The notes below the pieces were generated by a model that did no database searches, had not been told where the DNA came from, and saw only the letters and a list, made by a program, of their open reading frames with translations. A stretch of DNA of 16,503 bases from Gemmatimonadota bacterium. Its GTDB lineage: Bacteria; Gemmatimonadota; Gemmatimonadetes; Longimicrobiales; Gaopeijiaceae. Below, piece after piece: positions 1 to 7,247 of the stretch (its first letter is position 1; each line of letters starts with the position of its first letter). The position numbers were made by a program, and so were the translations under genes. Location: NCBI GenBank assembly GCA_030618065.1, contig JAUXEE010000017.1, positions 1 through 16,503 of the forward strand. The letters run 5' to 3'.

Positions 1-159
1 ACGTCTACCGAGATCCGTGGGAAGCGGTATCTGCGACTCACCGTCATGAGTCCTCAGACGACCGAGGATACGGTCGAGGAGTTGCTCGACGCCATCGAAC
101 GCATCGTTGCTTCCTTCAATCAACAACTCACTTTGGGGCGGGCCGCGGGCGGAATGTAG
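1..159 (+). CDS. C-terminal tail of probable PLP-dependent (group II) decarboxylase, partial
   Basis: The frame is open from base 1 and ends at TAG 157-159, leaving 52 residues of a gene that starts outside the window. The tail contains a GKRYLRLTVMSPQTT stretch followed by an amphipathic helix (about EELLDAIERIV). In pyridoxal-phosphate-dependent decarboxylases of the aromatic-L-amino-acid/diaminobutyrate type, the small C-terminal domain ends with a comparable strand (LR + hydrophobic + N/S-P-x-T-T) and a closing helix, and the match is to that pattern. The catalytic lysine and PLP-binding residues lie outside, so the substrate cannot be judged. Another fold-type I PLP enzyme is possible. 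The frame is solid; the family is a recognition call from 52 residues only. Confidence 0.5.
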   Translation, partial: TSTEIRGKRYLRLTVMSPQTTEDTVEELLDAIERIVASFNQQLTLGRAAGGM

Positions 160-226
160 CGGGGGTGGTTGAAACACCAGATTCAAGACCCAGTGTCAGA
201 TTAGACCCTGACCGCTCCGGATGATG

Positions 227-487
227 CTAGTTTTTCCAGCCTTGTAATAACAACCGGCGGTGGAAGACGGCACGATCTCCAAAATCATGGGCTGGATAGA
301 TGTCGCTCCACAGAACGGTCACTTCGTCGCTGTTGAAAACATACCCTGGGTATTCTTCTTCGGCCGACACGGAAACCACGTTCCCGATGCAGGAGATAGG
401 TTGTTCTCTATAGACGTTGAATGTGCCGGAGGTACCGTCCCTAGGCGGGGCTGGCCCGGGGAAAGGGTCTACCCGTTGAACCAGCAT
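227..487 (-). CDS. possible small hypothetical protein (86 aa), weakly supported
   Basis: On the minus strand an ATG at 487-485 opens an 86-codon frame ending at TAG 229-227. The predicted protein is not low-complexity, begins with a proline-rich stretch (about residues 7-16) and has no signal peptide or membrane segment. I do not recognise it. A GGAT eight bases before the ATG is a poor Shine-Dalgarno match. A GCGACA-18-TACAAT pair (562-533, minus strand) could be its promoter. The same DNA is open on the plus strand from GTG 260 to 496 without any Shine-Dalgarno sequence, so this may be noise or the remnant of a decayed gene. It would be divergent from pepA. Confidence 0.27.
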   Translation of the reverse strand: MLVQRVDPFPGPAPPRDGTSGTFNVYREQPISCIGNVVSVSAEEEYPGYVFNSDEVTVLWSDIYPAHDFGDRAVFHRRLLLQGWKN

Positions 488-532
488 ATTGGATGATCCG
501 GACAGAGTCTCACGGAGGCAGTGCGGGAACCC

Positions 533-562
533 ATTGTACCTTATATTCTTGTCCCTTGTCGC
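533..562 (-). promoter_or_regulatory. possible sigma70-like promoter, divergent from pepA
   Basis: Read on the minus strand, GCGACA (562-557) is followed after 18 bases by TACAAT (538-533). The -10 differs from TATAAT at one base and the -35 keeps GACA of TTGACA. It would place a start about 40 bases before the minus-strand ATG at 487. One pair of hexamers in an AT-richer patch is weak evidence. Confidence 0.2.
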
Positions 563-626
563 GTCTGGTTCCCCAGGACCGGGACGGGCCCCCAGGCGAA
601 ATGAACCCCTGTCAGGCAAATCACCC

Positions 627-2123
627 ATGAACGTAGAACTCATCCTCCAAGATCCCCTGACCGTTCCGTCACCTCTCCTGGTTCTACCTCTGCCCGAGGG
701 AACGGAAACCCTGGAGGGGGCTCTCGCCTCTGCCGATGCCCTTATGGGAGGAGAGCTGGAAAGGGCCTTGGAACGGAAGGACATTACAGGAAAGAAGGAA
801 GAGACCTTTCTTCTCTTTCCTCCCAAGGGCTCAGGGCCCGAGCGTATCCTCGTGGTGGGAACAGGAAAAGGGGACGAGGTGGATGCCGAAGTCCTCCGAA
901 GGGTTTTCGGCCGCGCGGTTCGGGTGGCCGAGGGCATGAGACTGGGGGCCCTATCGGTATGGGTGGATCCCGGTTTTTCTCTTTCGGAGGCCGCCTATGC
1001 TCAGGCCGCAACGGAGGGAGTGGTTCTGGCGGCCTGGAGCTACAAGGAGTTGAAAACTCAGGAAGACCCTGATGACCCGGACACCGACGTGACGCATCTG
1101 TCCCTGATTTCCCAGGGGGACGAGGAGGAAGCACGCCGGGGACTCCTCATCGGGCTGGCCCAGGCCAGGGGAGAGAATCTGGCCCGGACTCTCCAATCCC
1201 GACCTGGCAATGTGGCGACTCCCACCCATCTAGGTGAGGAAGCAAAAAGGTTGGGGAAGGAGTACGGTCTCAACGTCACGATCCTGGGGCCGAAGGAGAT
1301 AATGGATGAGGGGATGGGCGCCCTTCTGGCTGTCGCCCAGGGCTCGGAACAAGAGCCTCGGTTCATCGTCCTGGAACACCGGGGAGGAGAGAAGAAGGAC
1401 CCTCCTCTGGTCCTGGTTGGTAAAGGCCTCACCTTCGACGCAGGAGGGATCTCCATCAAGCCGGCTTCAGGAATGGAGGACATGAAGTATGACATGTCCG
1501 GGGGAGCCGCGGTTCTCGGGGCGATGCAGGCTGTGGCCGATCTTTCCCTTCCCATTAACGTCACCGGTGTCGTGCCCAGCTCCGAGAACCTTCTTTCGGG
1601 TAAAGCGGTAAAACCTGGAGACGTGATACCCACCCGGGAGGGAAAGACGGTCGAGGTGGTGAACACAGACGCGGAAGGCCGCCTGATTCTGGCCGACGCC
1701 CTCTCCTTCGCCCAGACCCTGAAGCCGGCTGCCGTGGTGGACTGCGCTACCCTTACTGGAGCCTGTGTGGTGGCATTGGGGTATCAGGCCGCCGGCATCC
1801 TGGGCACCGATGAGAGCTTGGTACAGGCGCTCCGGGAGGCAGGGGATCGATCAGGGGAGCGCTGTTGGCCCCTCCCCCTCTGGAAGGAGTACCGGGAGCA
1901 ATTGAAAAGCAGTGTGGCAGACCTCAAAAACGTGGGGGGGCGCCCCGCCGGAACCATCACCGCCGCCCTCTTCTTGAAGGAGTTCGTGGGGGAGGTTCCC
2001 TGGGCACACCTCGATATCGCTGGGACGGCGTATGGGGAAGGGAAGCTCTCCTACCATCGAAAAGGGGGCTACGGAGCACCGACCCGGATGCTCTTGGAGT
2101 GGGTCAGGAGCCGTGTGGCGTGA
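627..2123 (+). CDS. pepA: leucyl aminopeptidase (M17 family, PepA)
   Basis: Cytosolic two-metal metallo-exopeptidase that removes N-terminal residues, notably leucine, from peptides; PepA homologues are usually hexamers. The 498-residue product has the typical length, an N-terminal macro-like domain (about 1-170) and a C-terminal peptidase domain. The metal and catalytic motifs are intact: KGLTFDAGG with Lys266, the downstream MKYDMSGGAAV segment, and NTDAEGRL at 346-353 with the metal-binding Asp/Glu and the catalytic Arg. I chose ATG 627 because it yields the family's usual N-terminus. The frame stays open upstream to TTG 489, but that would add 46 Arg/Pro-rich residues without similarity. 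No strong Shine-Dalgarno sequence precedes 627. The stop TGA overlaps the GTG of the next gene. Some PepA proteins also bind DNA; nothing here tests that. Confidence 0.95.
   Translation: MNVELILQDPLTVPSPLLVLPLPEGTETLEGALASADALMGGELERALERKDITGKKEETFLLFPPKGSGPERILVVGTGKGDEVDAEVLRRVFGRAVRVAEGMRLGALSVWVDPGFSLSEAAYAQAATEGVVLAAWSYKELKTQEDPDDPDTDVTHLSLISQGDEEEARRGLLIGLAQARGENLARTLQSRPGNVATPTHLGEEAKRLGKEYGLNVTILGPKEIMDEGMGALLAVAQGSEQEPRFIVLEHRGGEKKDPPLVLVGKGLTFDAGGISIKPASGMEDMKYDMSGGAAVLGAMQAVADLSLPINVTGVVPSSENLLSGKAVKPGDVIPTREGKTVEVVNTDAEGRLILADALSFAQTLKPAAVVDCATLTGACVVALGYQAAGILGTDESLVQALREAGDRSGERCWPLPLWKEYREQLKSSVADLKNVGGRPAGTITAALFLKEFVGEVPWAHLDIAGTAYGEGKLSYHRKGGYGAPTRMLLEWVRSRVA
2106..2110 (+). 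promoter_or_regulatory. ribosome binding site fixing the start of the outer membrane protein gene
   Basis: AGGAG lies nine bases before GTG 2120, inside the last codons of pepA. The frame is open upstream to about 1865, so this site together with the GTGA overlap and the signal peptide that follows decides the start. Confidence 0.6.
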
Positions 2124-4150
2124 GCCACTCCGATGCACCCTTCCGGGGGGGGCTCTCCCTAGCAGGGGTTCCCTTCCTGCGATGGGTTCTCACGGGGCTC
2201 CTCATCGGGTGTCCCCTGACCCTTCCTTCCGTATTGTCAGGGCAGGTCATTCCCGATTCGACACTGACCCCTCCGGATTCCCTCCGGATTATGACTCCTG
2301 ACGACAGTCTGGCTCTCCAGGAGGTACTGCCCGATTCAATCAATCCCGAGGACACCCTTCCAGCGGTCCAACTCCCGGATTTGGCCAACCCTCTTCCAGA
2401 AGGATGGTATACCGGCGTCTGGGAGTGGGACCGGGAAGAAATCCTGGGCAGCAAAGCCAATACTTTGGGCGAGCTTCTCGAGAGGATCCCAGGTGTCGTG
2501 CCTCTTCGAGGGGGAGACTACGGAACCCCGGTTTCCGTATCGGCTTTTGGCGCAGGGGGCGGGCGCATCAAGGTGTTCCGGGATGGAATCGAGATTCTGC
2601 CCATGGAAGGGAGCGTGCCTGATCTCAGTAGGGTCGGGATCGGGGGGGTGAGATCGATCCGGGTGGTTCGATCGGTAGGGGAGCTCCGGATCGAGTTGGA
2701 AAGTGTCCTTGCCGAAGGTGGCCAGCCCTACACCTTGGTGGAAGCTGGGACCGGGGACCTCAACTCCAACATCTTCCGGGGCACGTTCAGCCATCCGAGA
2801 GCCCTGGGTGGGGTCGTGGCCCTCAACATGGAGAGGGTGGATACCCAGGGTCCTCGTGGGGAGGAACCGGGCATCTCGCAGGGGGCATGGCTTCGTTATG
2901 CGAGACCATTCCTCGGGAGGGGAGTCCTCCTCTTCGACTTCGCGTCCAATTCGGTGGAACGGGTGGGGATCTACAGCCCTCCCAAGGTCTCCCGGTCCGA
3001 TTGGTCTCTACGGACCCGATGGAGCTTACTCCCCGGATTGGTGGGAGATCTCTACTACGGGTCATCTTCCCTCCACGCCGAGAAACCGGACACTTTCGAA
3101 TTCGGGTTGGAGGGCCGGAAACAGCTCGGGGCTATCCTGACGTACGACTCGGAGCGGGTTCGGGCTTTGGGGCGAGTGCAGAGATTTTCCGGGGAGGGAC
3201 TCCCAGGCACCGCCGCACATCTGGAAATCCAGGGCACCTTGGGGCGTTTTGGCGGTGTGGCCGGAGAGACGACCTGGGAGAGTTGGGAGGGGCGGTCCAT
3301 CAATCGGAATCGGTTCCGGGCTTGGACCGCTCCGGTTTGGGGACTCTCCCTTTTCGCGGAAAGGGGCTCCGGGGAGTGGGGGCTTCCCTATCTTCCGGTG
3401 GTGGTCCCGCCGCCGCCTGACTCTGTGGCCGAAGGTGAGGAGGATCCCCTTCCCGTCGACACCTTCCCTGCGGCCCTCCCCGGCCCCAGGTTCGCGGAAC
3501 AGAGTGGGTCCAGGTACGGTGCCCAATTCCACTGGAAGGGACTTTCGTTGGCCGGGGCTCTCCTCAAGTCCGAGTCCGACTCCCTCTTCCTCCTCGGTCT
3601 TCCCACCGACCGATCCGGTGAGACCCAAGCTGGCGGATCCCGGGATGGTTTCGAGCTTTCGGCACGAATTCCCATCTATCCCAAAGGGTTCTCTCTGGTG
3701 GGGTGGTGGCAGAAGTGGGACCAGGCAGAGGATGTCTGGACGACGCCGGAAGATTCGACGGGCAGCCCGGAGCTCGTCCCCGAGGACAAGGTGCCCTGGC
3801 GATACCTCCCCCGGCAGAGTTATCAGGCGAGTCTCAGCTTCCACGACACCTTCTTTCCCACTGGGAACCTGGAAGTGTGGTTCGACCTGGGGGTACGGGG
3901 TAGGGATCCCATGGCGGTGCCCTTCCCGGAGGAGGTCGAGGTGGGGGAAGAAGGGGACACCCGGATGGTTCCGACCATGGTCCCCTTTTACCAGAGTTGG
4001 TTCGTACGACTTCAAATCCGGATCGTCACGGTGAGGGCCTTCATCATGTGGGAGAACTTCACGATCCGACAGCAAAACCAGGATTATCCGGGGCGAATCC
4101 TCCCGGCTACCCGGTCCCTCTACGGGGTCCGCTGGACGCTCTGGAATTAG
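2120..4150 (+). CDS. TonB-dependent-receptor-like outer membrane protein with plug domain
   Basis: Predicted 676-residue outer membrane protein. A hydrophobic segment (about residues 20-38) followed by VLSG suggests a Sec signal peptide cleaved near 40-42. Residues 43-82 are an Asp/Ser/Pro-rich linker with repeated PDS-type units. Residues about 103-195 match a plug domain: LGELLERIPGV, an SVSAFG strand, RIKVFRDGIEI, then a strand ending in RVVRS. The rest alternates in the way of beta-barrel strands and ends YGVRWTLWN, close to an aromatic-terminated barrel signal. I see no carboxypeptidase-like N-terminal domain and no clear TonB box. The substrate is unknown. The GTG start overlaps the pepA stop (GTGA), implying translational coupling. 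The link to a peptidase could mean uptake of a peptide-like compound, but that is inference. It could also be a plug-bearing barrel that is not an active transporter. Confidence 0.75.
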   Translation: MSHSDAPFRGGLSLAGVPFLRWVLTGLLIGCPLTLPSVLSGQVIPDSTLTPPDSLRIMTPDDSLALQEVLPDSINPEDTLPAVQLPDLANPLPEGWYTGVWEWDREEILGSKANTLGELLERIPGVVPLRGGDYGTPVSVSAFGAGGGRIKVFRDGIEILPMEGSVPDLSRVGIGGVRSIRVVRSVGELRIELESVLAEGGQPYTLVEAGTGDLNSNIFRGTFSHPRALGGVVALNMERVDTQGPRGEEPGISQGAWLRYARPFLGRGVLLFDFASNSVERVGIYSPPKVSRSDWSLRTRWSLLPGLVGDLYYGSSSLHAEKPDTFEFGLEGRKQLGAILTYDSERVRALGRVQRFSGEGLPGTAAHLEIQGTLGRFGGVAGETTWESWEGRSINRNRFRAWTAPVWGLSLFAERGSGEWGLPYLPVVVPPPPDSVAEGEEDPLPVDTFPAALPGPRFAEQSGSRYGAQFHWKGLSLAGALLKSESDSLFLLGLPTDRSGETQAGGSRDGFELSARIPIYPKGFSLVGWWQKWDQAEDVWTTPEDSTGSPELVPEDKVPWRYLPRQSYQASLSFHDTFFPTGNLEVWFDLGVRGRDPMAVPFPEEVEVGEEGDTRMVPTMVPFYQSWFVRLQIRIVTVRAFIMWENFTIRQQNQDYPGRILPATRSLYGVRWTLWN

Positions 4151-4167
4151 GGATGCGGAGCATCCCT
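4149..4167. other. perfect 8-bp hairpin at the stop codon of the outer membrane protein gene
   Basis: AGGGATGC and GCATCCCT are exact inverted complements separated by GGA. The hairpin begins at the last two bases of the TAG stop. No T-run follows, so it is not a standard intrinsic terminator. It could protect the 3' end of the upstream message, be a processing site, or uncouple the two cistrons ahead of the strong ribosome binding site at 4199-4205. Confidence 0.55.
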
Positions 4168-4198
4168 GAAAGGTCGCTGGGAAAGTGAAAATGACTGG

Positions 4199-4205
4199 AA
4201 GGAGG
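4199..4205 (+). promoter_or_regulatory. strong ribosome binding site of yicC
   Basis: AAGGAGG sits five bases before ATG 4211 and is among the best Shine-Dalgarno matches in the window. It suggests independent, efficient initiation after the 60-bp gap that separates this gene from the outer membrane protein gene. Confidence 0.7.
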
Positions 4206-4210
4206 GGAAG

Positions 4211-5104
4211 ATGATCCGGAGTATGACGGGGTTCGGTGAGGCGACCAGGGAGCTTGCCCAAGGCCAACTGCGGGCCACGGTGAAGACGGTGAACCATCGT
4301 TTCTTCAACGCACACCTCAGGACCCCCGCCGGCTTCGATCGATTTGAAGCAGAGATTCAGGTTTGGCTCAAGAGCTTCTTTTCCCGAGGGCATGTGAATC
4401 TCACTCTCGTCCTCGAACGGAACCGCGTGGCCGGCCCGGATGGGCTGCCCGAGCTCGATCTGGACAGGGCTCGCCACTATCGGAGACTCCTGGGCACCCT
4501 CAGAGATGAATTGGGCCTGTCGGGAGAGGTGGAACTCTCGTCCATCCTCCGGTTCGGGGACCTATTTCAAGCCCCGGAGCTTTCTGGGACGGAGGAGGAG
4601 GCTGATCCTGCCCTCATCCGGGAGGTCGTGGAAGAGGCGGCCCAAAGGGCCCTGGCCATGAGAGAGGAAGAGGGGGCCCGCCTCCAGGAAGATCTTTCGG
4701 GCCGCCTCCAGGCCATGGGGGAACGGCTGGCCGTCATCGAGGATCGGGCGCCGAAGAGGCTGTTGGTGGAGCGGGACCGCCTCCAGGCCGCCATCAAAGA
4801 GCTGAGCCAGCAAGACGAAGTGGACGAAGATCGACTTGCCAAGGAGATGGCCTACCTTGTGGAACGATGGGATATCAATGAGGAAGTGGTTCGCTCCCGG
4901 GCACACCTGGATGCTTTCCGAAAAACCCTCGAGGTAGGGGACGGGGAGCCGGTGGGGAAGCGATTGGGCTTCCTGGTCCAGGAGATGCACCGTGAGGCCA
5001 ACACCATCGCCTCCAAGGCGAATGACCTCGAAATCGGGCATGCTTCCGTGGCGATCCGGGAGGAGATCGAGAGGCTTCGGGAACAGCTGGAGAACGTAGA
5101 GTGA
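4211..5104 (+). CDS. yicC: YicC/YloC family endoribonuclease
   Basis: Cytosolic protein of the YicC family, whose Escherichia coli member is described as an endoribonuclease that affects small-RNA stability. The 297-residue product has the family's signature N-terminus (MIRSMTGFG) and the conserved C-terminal block: REANTIASKANDLEI followed by a helix ending in LREQLENVE. The middle (about 130-240) is rich in Glu, Arg and Leu and probably helical. The start is set by AAGGAGG five bases upstream. Its stop overlaps the GTG of gmk (GTGA). The order yicC-gmk-rpoZ-coaBC is a widely conserved neighbourhood, which supports all four calls. Confidence 0.92.
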   Translation: MIRSMTGFGEATRELAQGQLRATVKTVNHRFFNAHLRTPAGFDRFEAEIQVWLKSFFSRGHVNLTLVLERNRVAGPDGLPELDLDRARHYRRLLGTLRDELGLSGEVELSSILRFGDLFQAPELSGTEEEADPALIREVVEEAAQRALAMREEEGARLQEDLSGRLQAMGERLAVIEDRAPKRLLVERDRLQAAIKELSQQDEVDEDRLAKEMAYLVERWDINEEVVRSRAHLDAFRKTLEVGDGEPVGKRLGFLVQEMHREANTIASKANDLEIGHASVAIREEIERLREQLENVE

Positions 5105-5769
5105 CGAAGGTCCCTCCGGAGGTCAGGCCCCTGGTTCTTTCCGCTCCCACCGGAGCCGGGAAAACCACCATCGCCCGGGCTCTTGTGGAAGGTGAGGAGG
5201 ACTTCGTTTTCTCCGTTTCGGCCACCACCCGTTTCCCCCGTAAAGGGGAAGCTCACGGGGTGGACTACTGGTTCCTCTCCGAAGAAGAGTTCCTGAAAAT
5301 GGTGGACGATGGCGAGTTCGCCGAGTGGGCGAAGGTCCATGGAGATCTTTACGGCACCCCGAAAGAAAACCTGACCAGAGCTCGTCAGGATCGGCGCCAG
5401 GTGGTTTTGGATATCGACGTCCAGGGAGCCATGCAAATTCGGGAGGCGGTTCCCGAAGCGCTTCTTCTATTTATCTTACCACCATCGGTCGAGTTATTTT
5501 TTCTGCGCCTCACGGGCCGGGGAACGGAAAAAGAGGAGACCCTCCGTCGCCGCCTGAACACGGCCCTTCAGGAACTGGAGGTCGCAGAGGCCTTCGATTT
5601 CCTCGTCATCAATGGGGATCTGGACGAGGCCGTCCGCGAGGTTCGGACCTTGGCCAGGGGGGGCGAGGCGCCCCCAGAAGGCACCTCGGGGACTCTAGAC
5701 GACGTAAGGCTGCTTTTGGCCGGTATCGAATCCCTGCTGCGGCGGGAAAAACTGCTACAAGGTCACTAA
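5101..5769 (+). CDS. gmk: guanylate kinase
   Basis: Phosphorylates GMP to GDP with ATP in the cytosol, feeding GTP, dGTP and nucleotide signalling pools. The 222-residue product has a P-loop at residues 15-23 (APTGAGKTT), where the family more often has GPSGAGKS/T. The GMP-binding motifs follow: TTRFPRKGE, then EWAKVHGDLYGTP, then VVLDIDVQGA. The lid region has the usual Arg-rich run (EETLRRRL), and the helix ending in the VINGDLDEA strand is also typical. An added C-terminal tail of about 35 residues, Gly-rich then helical, is longer than in compact homologues. The GTG start overlaps the yicC stop by 4 nt. Confidence 0.94.
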   Translation: MTKVPPEVRPLVLSAPTGAGKTTIARALVEGEEDFVFSVSATTRFPRKGEAHGVDYWFLSEEEFLKMVDDGEFAEWAKVHGDLYGTPKENLTRARQDRRQVVLDIDVQGAMQIREAVPEALLLFILPPSVELFFLRLTGRGTEKEETLRRRLNTALQELEVAEAFDFLVINGDLDEAVREVRTLARGGEAPPEGTSGTLDDVRLLLAGIESLLRREKLLQGH

Positions 5770-5783
5770 AGGATTATTTCGTT

Positions 5784-5999
5784 ATGCGCGTATTCACTCC
5801 CGACGAAGTTGCCGAGAACACCTTCAGCAAATATCTGGGCGTCCTGGTGGCGGCGCGTTATGCTCGCGAGCTGAACGCTCTCCCCAGGGAGACTCTACCG
5901 CTTGGCCAGGAGAAAAAGCTCACGACTCGCTCTTTGGAGGCGCTGACCTCCGGCCAGATCGAGTTCCGATTGGTCAAGCGGCGCAAGCGAGAGGAGTAG
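5784..5999 (+). CDS. rpoZ: RNA polymerase omega subunit
   Basis: Small 71-residue subunit that helps fold and hold the beta' subunit in RNA polymerase. The key block is FSKYLGVLVAARYAREL, matching the (S)KY-x-hydrophobic-VxxAA-xRAREL pattern of omega, followed by a basic C-terminus (LVKRRKREE). I chose ATG 5784 because AAAGGA (5768-5773) lies ten bases upstream and the resulting length is normal. The frame extends upstream only as a shadow inside gmk. It sits 14 bp after gmk and 6 bp before coaBC, the usual place for rpoZ. Omega can form part of a ppGpp site in proteobacteria; that is not readable here. Confidence 0.88.
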   Translation: MRVFTPDEVAENTFSKYLGVLVAARYARELNALPRETLPLGQEKKLTTRSLEALTSGQIEFRLVKRRKREE

Positions 6000-6005
6000 A
6001 GAGCC

Positions 6006-7247
6006 GTGGCTGTCCGGGTCCCTCAACCTAGACGCCCTTGGGAGGGGCGGAGGGTGGTCCTGGGCGTTACGGGCGGTATCGCGGCCTACAAATCGGTTCA
6101 GGTGGCCCGGGACCTCACTCGCTTGGGGGCCCGGGTCGATGTGGTCATGACCTCTGGAGCCCAGCACTTCATTCAACCCCTCTCCTTCCAGGGGGTCACG
6201 GGCCGTGAGGTGTTCACCGACATTTTTTCAGGCTCAGGGCCGGCAGCCCACATCCGACTGGGGGTGGAAGCCGACGTAATCGCCGTTGCCCCAGCCACAG
6301 CCGATTTTCTGGCCCGGGCAGCCCAGGGTCTGGCTGACGACCTTCTGACCACCACTCTGCTGGTGACGAGAGCTCCGGTGGTTCTCTGTCCCGCCATGAA
6401 TGAAAAGATGTTCAGTCATCCTCAGACCCAGTCGAACATCCGGCATCTTCAAGAGGAACTGGGTTACCAGGTCGCCGGACCCGGCCGGGGTCCTCTCGCC
6501 TATGGAGAAGGGGAGGGACCGGGCAGGATGTTGGAACCGGAGGAGGTCATTCAGCACATCGGCAGGGCCCTCGGGAGAGAGCTAGCCTGGGAAGGCAGGG
6601 AGGTGGTGGTCACAGCGGGACCTACCCGGGAAGCTCTGGATCCGGTCCGGTACCTGGGCAACCGTTCTTCGGGTCGAATGGGGTTCGCTCTGGCCAGCGC
6701 TGCCTGGAGACGAGGTGCGAAGGTCACCCTGGTGACAGGCCCGGCGGCTCTCCCGGATCCGGCTGGGGTCACTATCGTCCGGGTGGTGACGGGGGAGGAG
6801 ATGAAGGACGAGGTATTGTCCGTCCTTCCTGGTGCGGACGTCCTGGTCTTTGCGGCGGCCGTGTCCGATTTCAAACCCGAAGACACCCAAGAGCGGAAGT
6901 TGAAGAGATCCCGGAAGGGCCAGGGAATGGAGCTGCGGCTGTCTCCCACCTCAGACATCGCGCTGGCGACGGTGAAAGGTCGGAAACCGGGGGCCGTGGC
7001 CCTGGGTTTTGCCCTGGAGACCGAGGATCTTCTGGAAAACGCCAGGAGGAAGATGAAGGAGAAGGGGTTCGACCTCATCGCCGCAAACAGCGCGTTGGAG
7101 GATGGGGCGGGTTTCGACGTGAGCACGAACCGGGTGACAATCCTCGACCCCGAGGGTGGGATCGAGGAACTCCCTCTCCTTCCCAAGGACGAGGTGGCGG
7201 AGAAACTGTTGGATCGCCTCACCCACCTCCTCCAGGACGGAGCGTGA
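6006..7247 (+). CDS. coaBC: bifunctional phosphopantothenoylcysteine decarboxylase / phosphopantothenate-cysteine ligase
   Basis: Performs two steps of coenzyme A synthesis: the CTP-dependent joining of cysteine to phosphopantothenate (CoaB, C-terminal) and its FMN-dependent decarboxylation (CoaC, N-terminal). CoaC features: GVTGGIAAYK (20-29), the active-site His82 in HIRL, and PAMN (129-132) with Asn132. CoaB features: TAGPTREALDPVRYLGNRSSGRMG (in two parts, 203-214 and 215-226), AAAVSDFKP, KLKRS and a late GFALET/AANSA block. The clamp motif before GPGRM usually reads ACGD; here it is AYGEGE with Tyr166 in place of Cys and one extra residue. The 413-residue length is normal. GTG 6006 follows a GAGAGGAG site (5988-5995), and the stop overlaps the next gene by GTGA. 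Confidence 0.94.
   Translation: MAVRVPQPRRPWEGRRVVLGVTGGIAAYKSVQVARDLTRLGARVDVVMTSGAQHFIQPLSFQGVTGREVFTDIFSGSGPAAHIRLGVEADVIAVAPATADFLARAAQGLADDLLTTTLLVTRAPVVLCPAMNEKMFSHPQTQSNIRHLQEELGYQVAGPGRGPLAYGEGEGPGRMLEPEEVIQHIGRALGRELAWEGREVVVTAGPTREALDPVRYLGNRSSGRMGFALASAAWRRGAKVTLVTGPAALPDPAGVTIVRVVTGEEMKDEVLSVLPGADVLVFAAAVSDFKPEDTQERKLKRSRKGQGMELRLSPTSDIALATVKGRKPGAVALGFALETEDLLENARRKMKEKGFDLIAANSALEDGAGFDVSTNRVTILDPEGGIEELPLLPKDEVAEKLLDRLTHLLQDGA

Larger units (their letters stand above)
160..626. other. 467-bp region without a clearly supported gene
   Basis: Between the decarboxylase tail and pepA there is no frame with both a good ribosome binding site and a recognisable product. It holds two overlapping open frames on opposite strands (+ 260-496 and - 227-487) with about the same GC at third codon positions (near 60 % each, counted by eye), so codon composition does not choose between them. 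There is a small GTCAG/CTGAC inverted repeat (195-199 with 208-212, 8-nt loop) without an adjacent T-run, and an AT-richer patch near 533-550 that could hold promoters. No RNA gene or mobile-element end is visible. Confidence 0.6.

Noticed and set aside
260..496. Plus-strand open frame of 78 codons before pepA
   Set aside because: No Shine-Dalgarno sequence before its GTG or later ATG, no recognisable product, and codon composition no better than the opposing minus-strand frame.
542..547. TATATT as a -10 box of a pepA promoter
   Set aside because: No acceptable -35 hexamer at 16-18 bases upstream.
489..626. Upstream extension of pepA to TTG 489
   Set aside because: Adds 46 Arg/Pro-rich residues unlike the M17 N-terminus; ATG 627 gives the usual length.
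1865..2119. Upstream extension of the outer membrane protein into pepA
   Set aside because: Those codons are a second frame of pepA, would bury the signal peptide, and lack the AGGAG spacing seen at GTG 2120.
3062..4477. Long open frame (471 codons) on the minus strand
   Set aside because: It lies opposite the outer membrane protein gene and the start of yicC, has no recognisable motif, and is rich in Pro, Gly and Arg as expected for a complement of GC-rich coding sequence.
5325..5783. Upstream extension of the rpoZ frame
   Set aside because: It lies wholly in gmk in another frame, and omega is a short protein starting at ATG 5784 with its own AAAGGA site.
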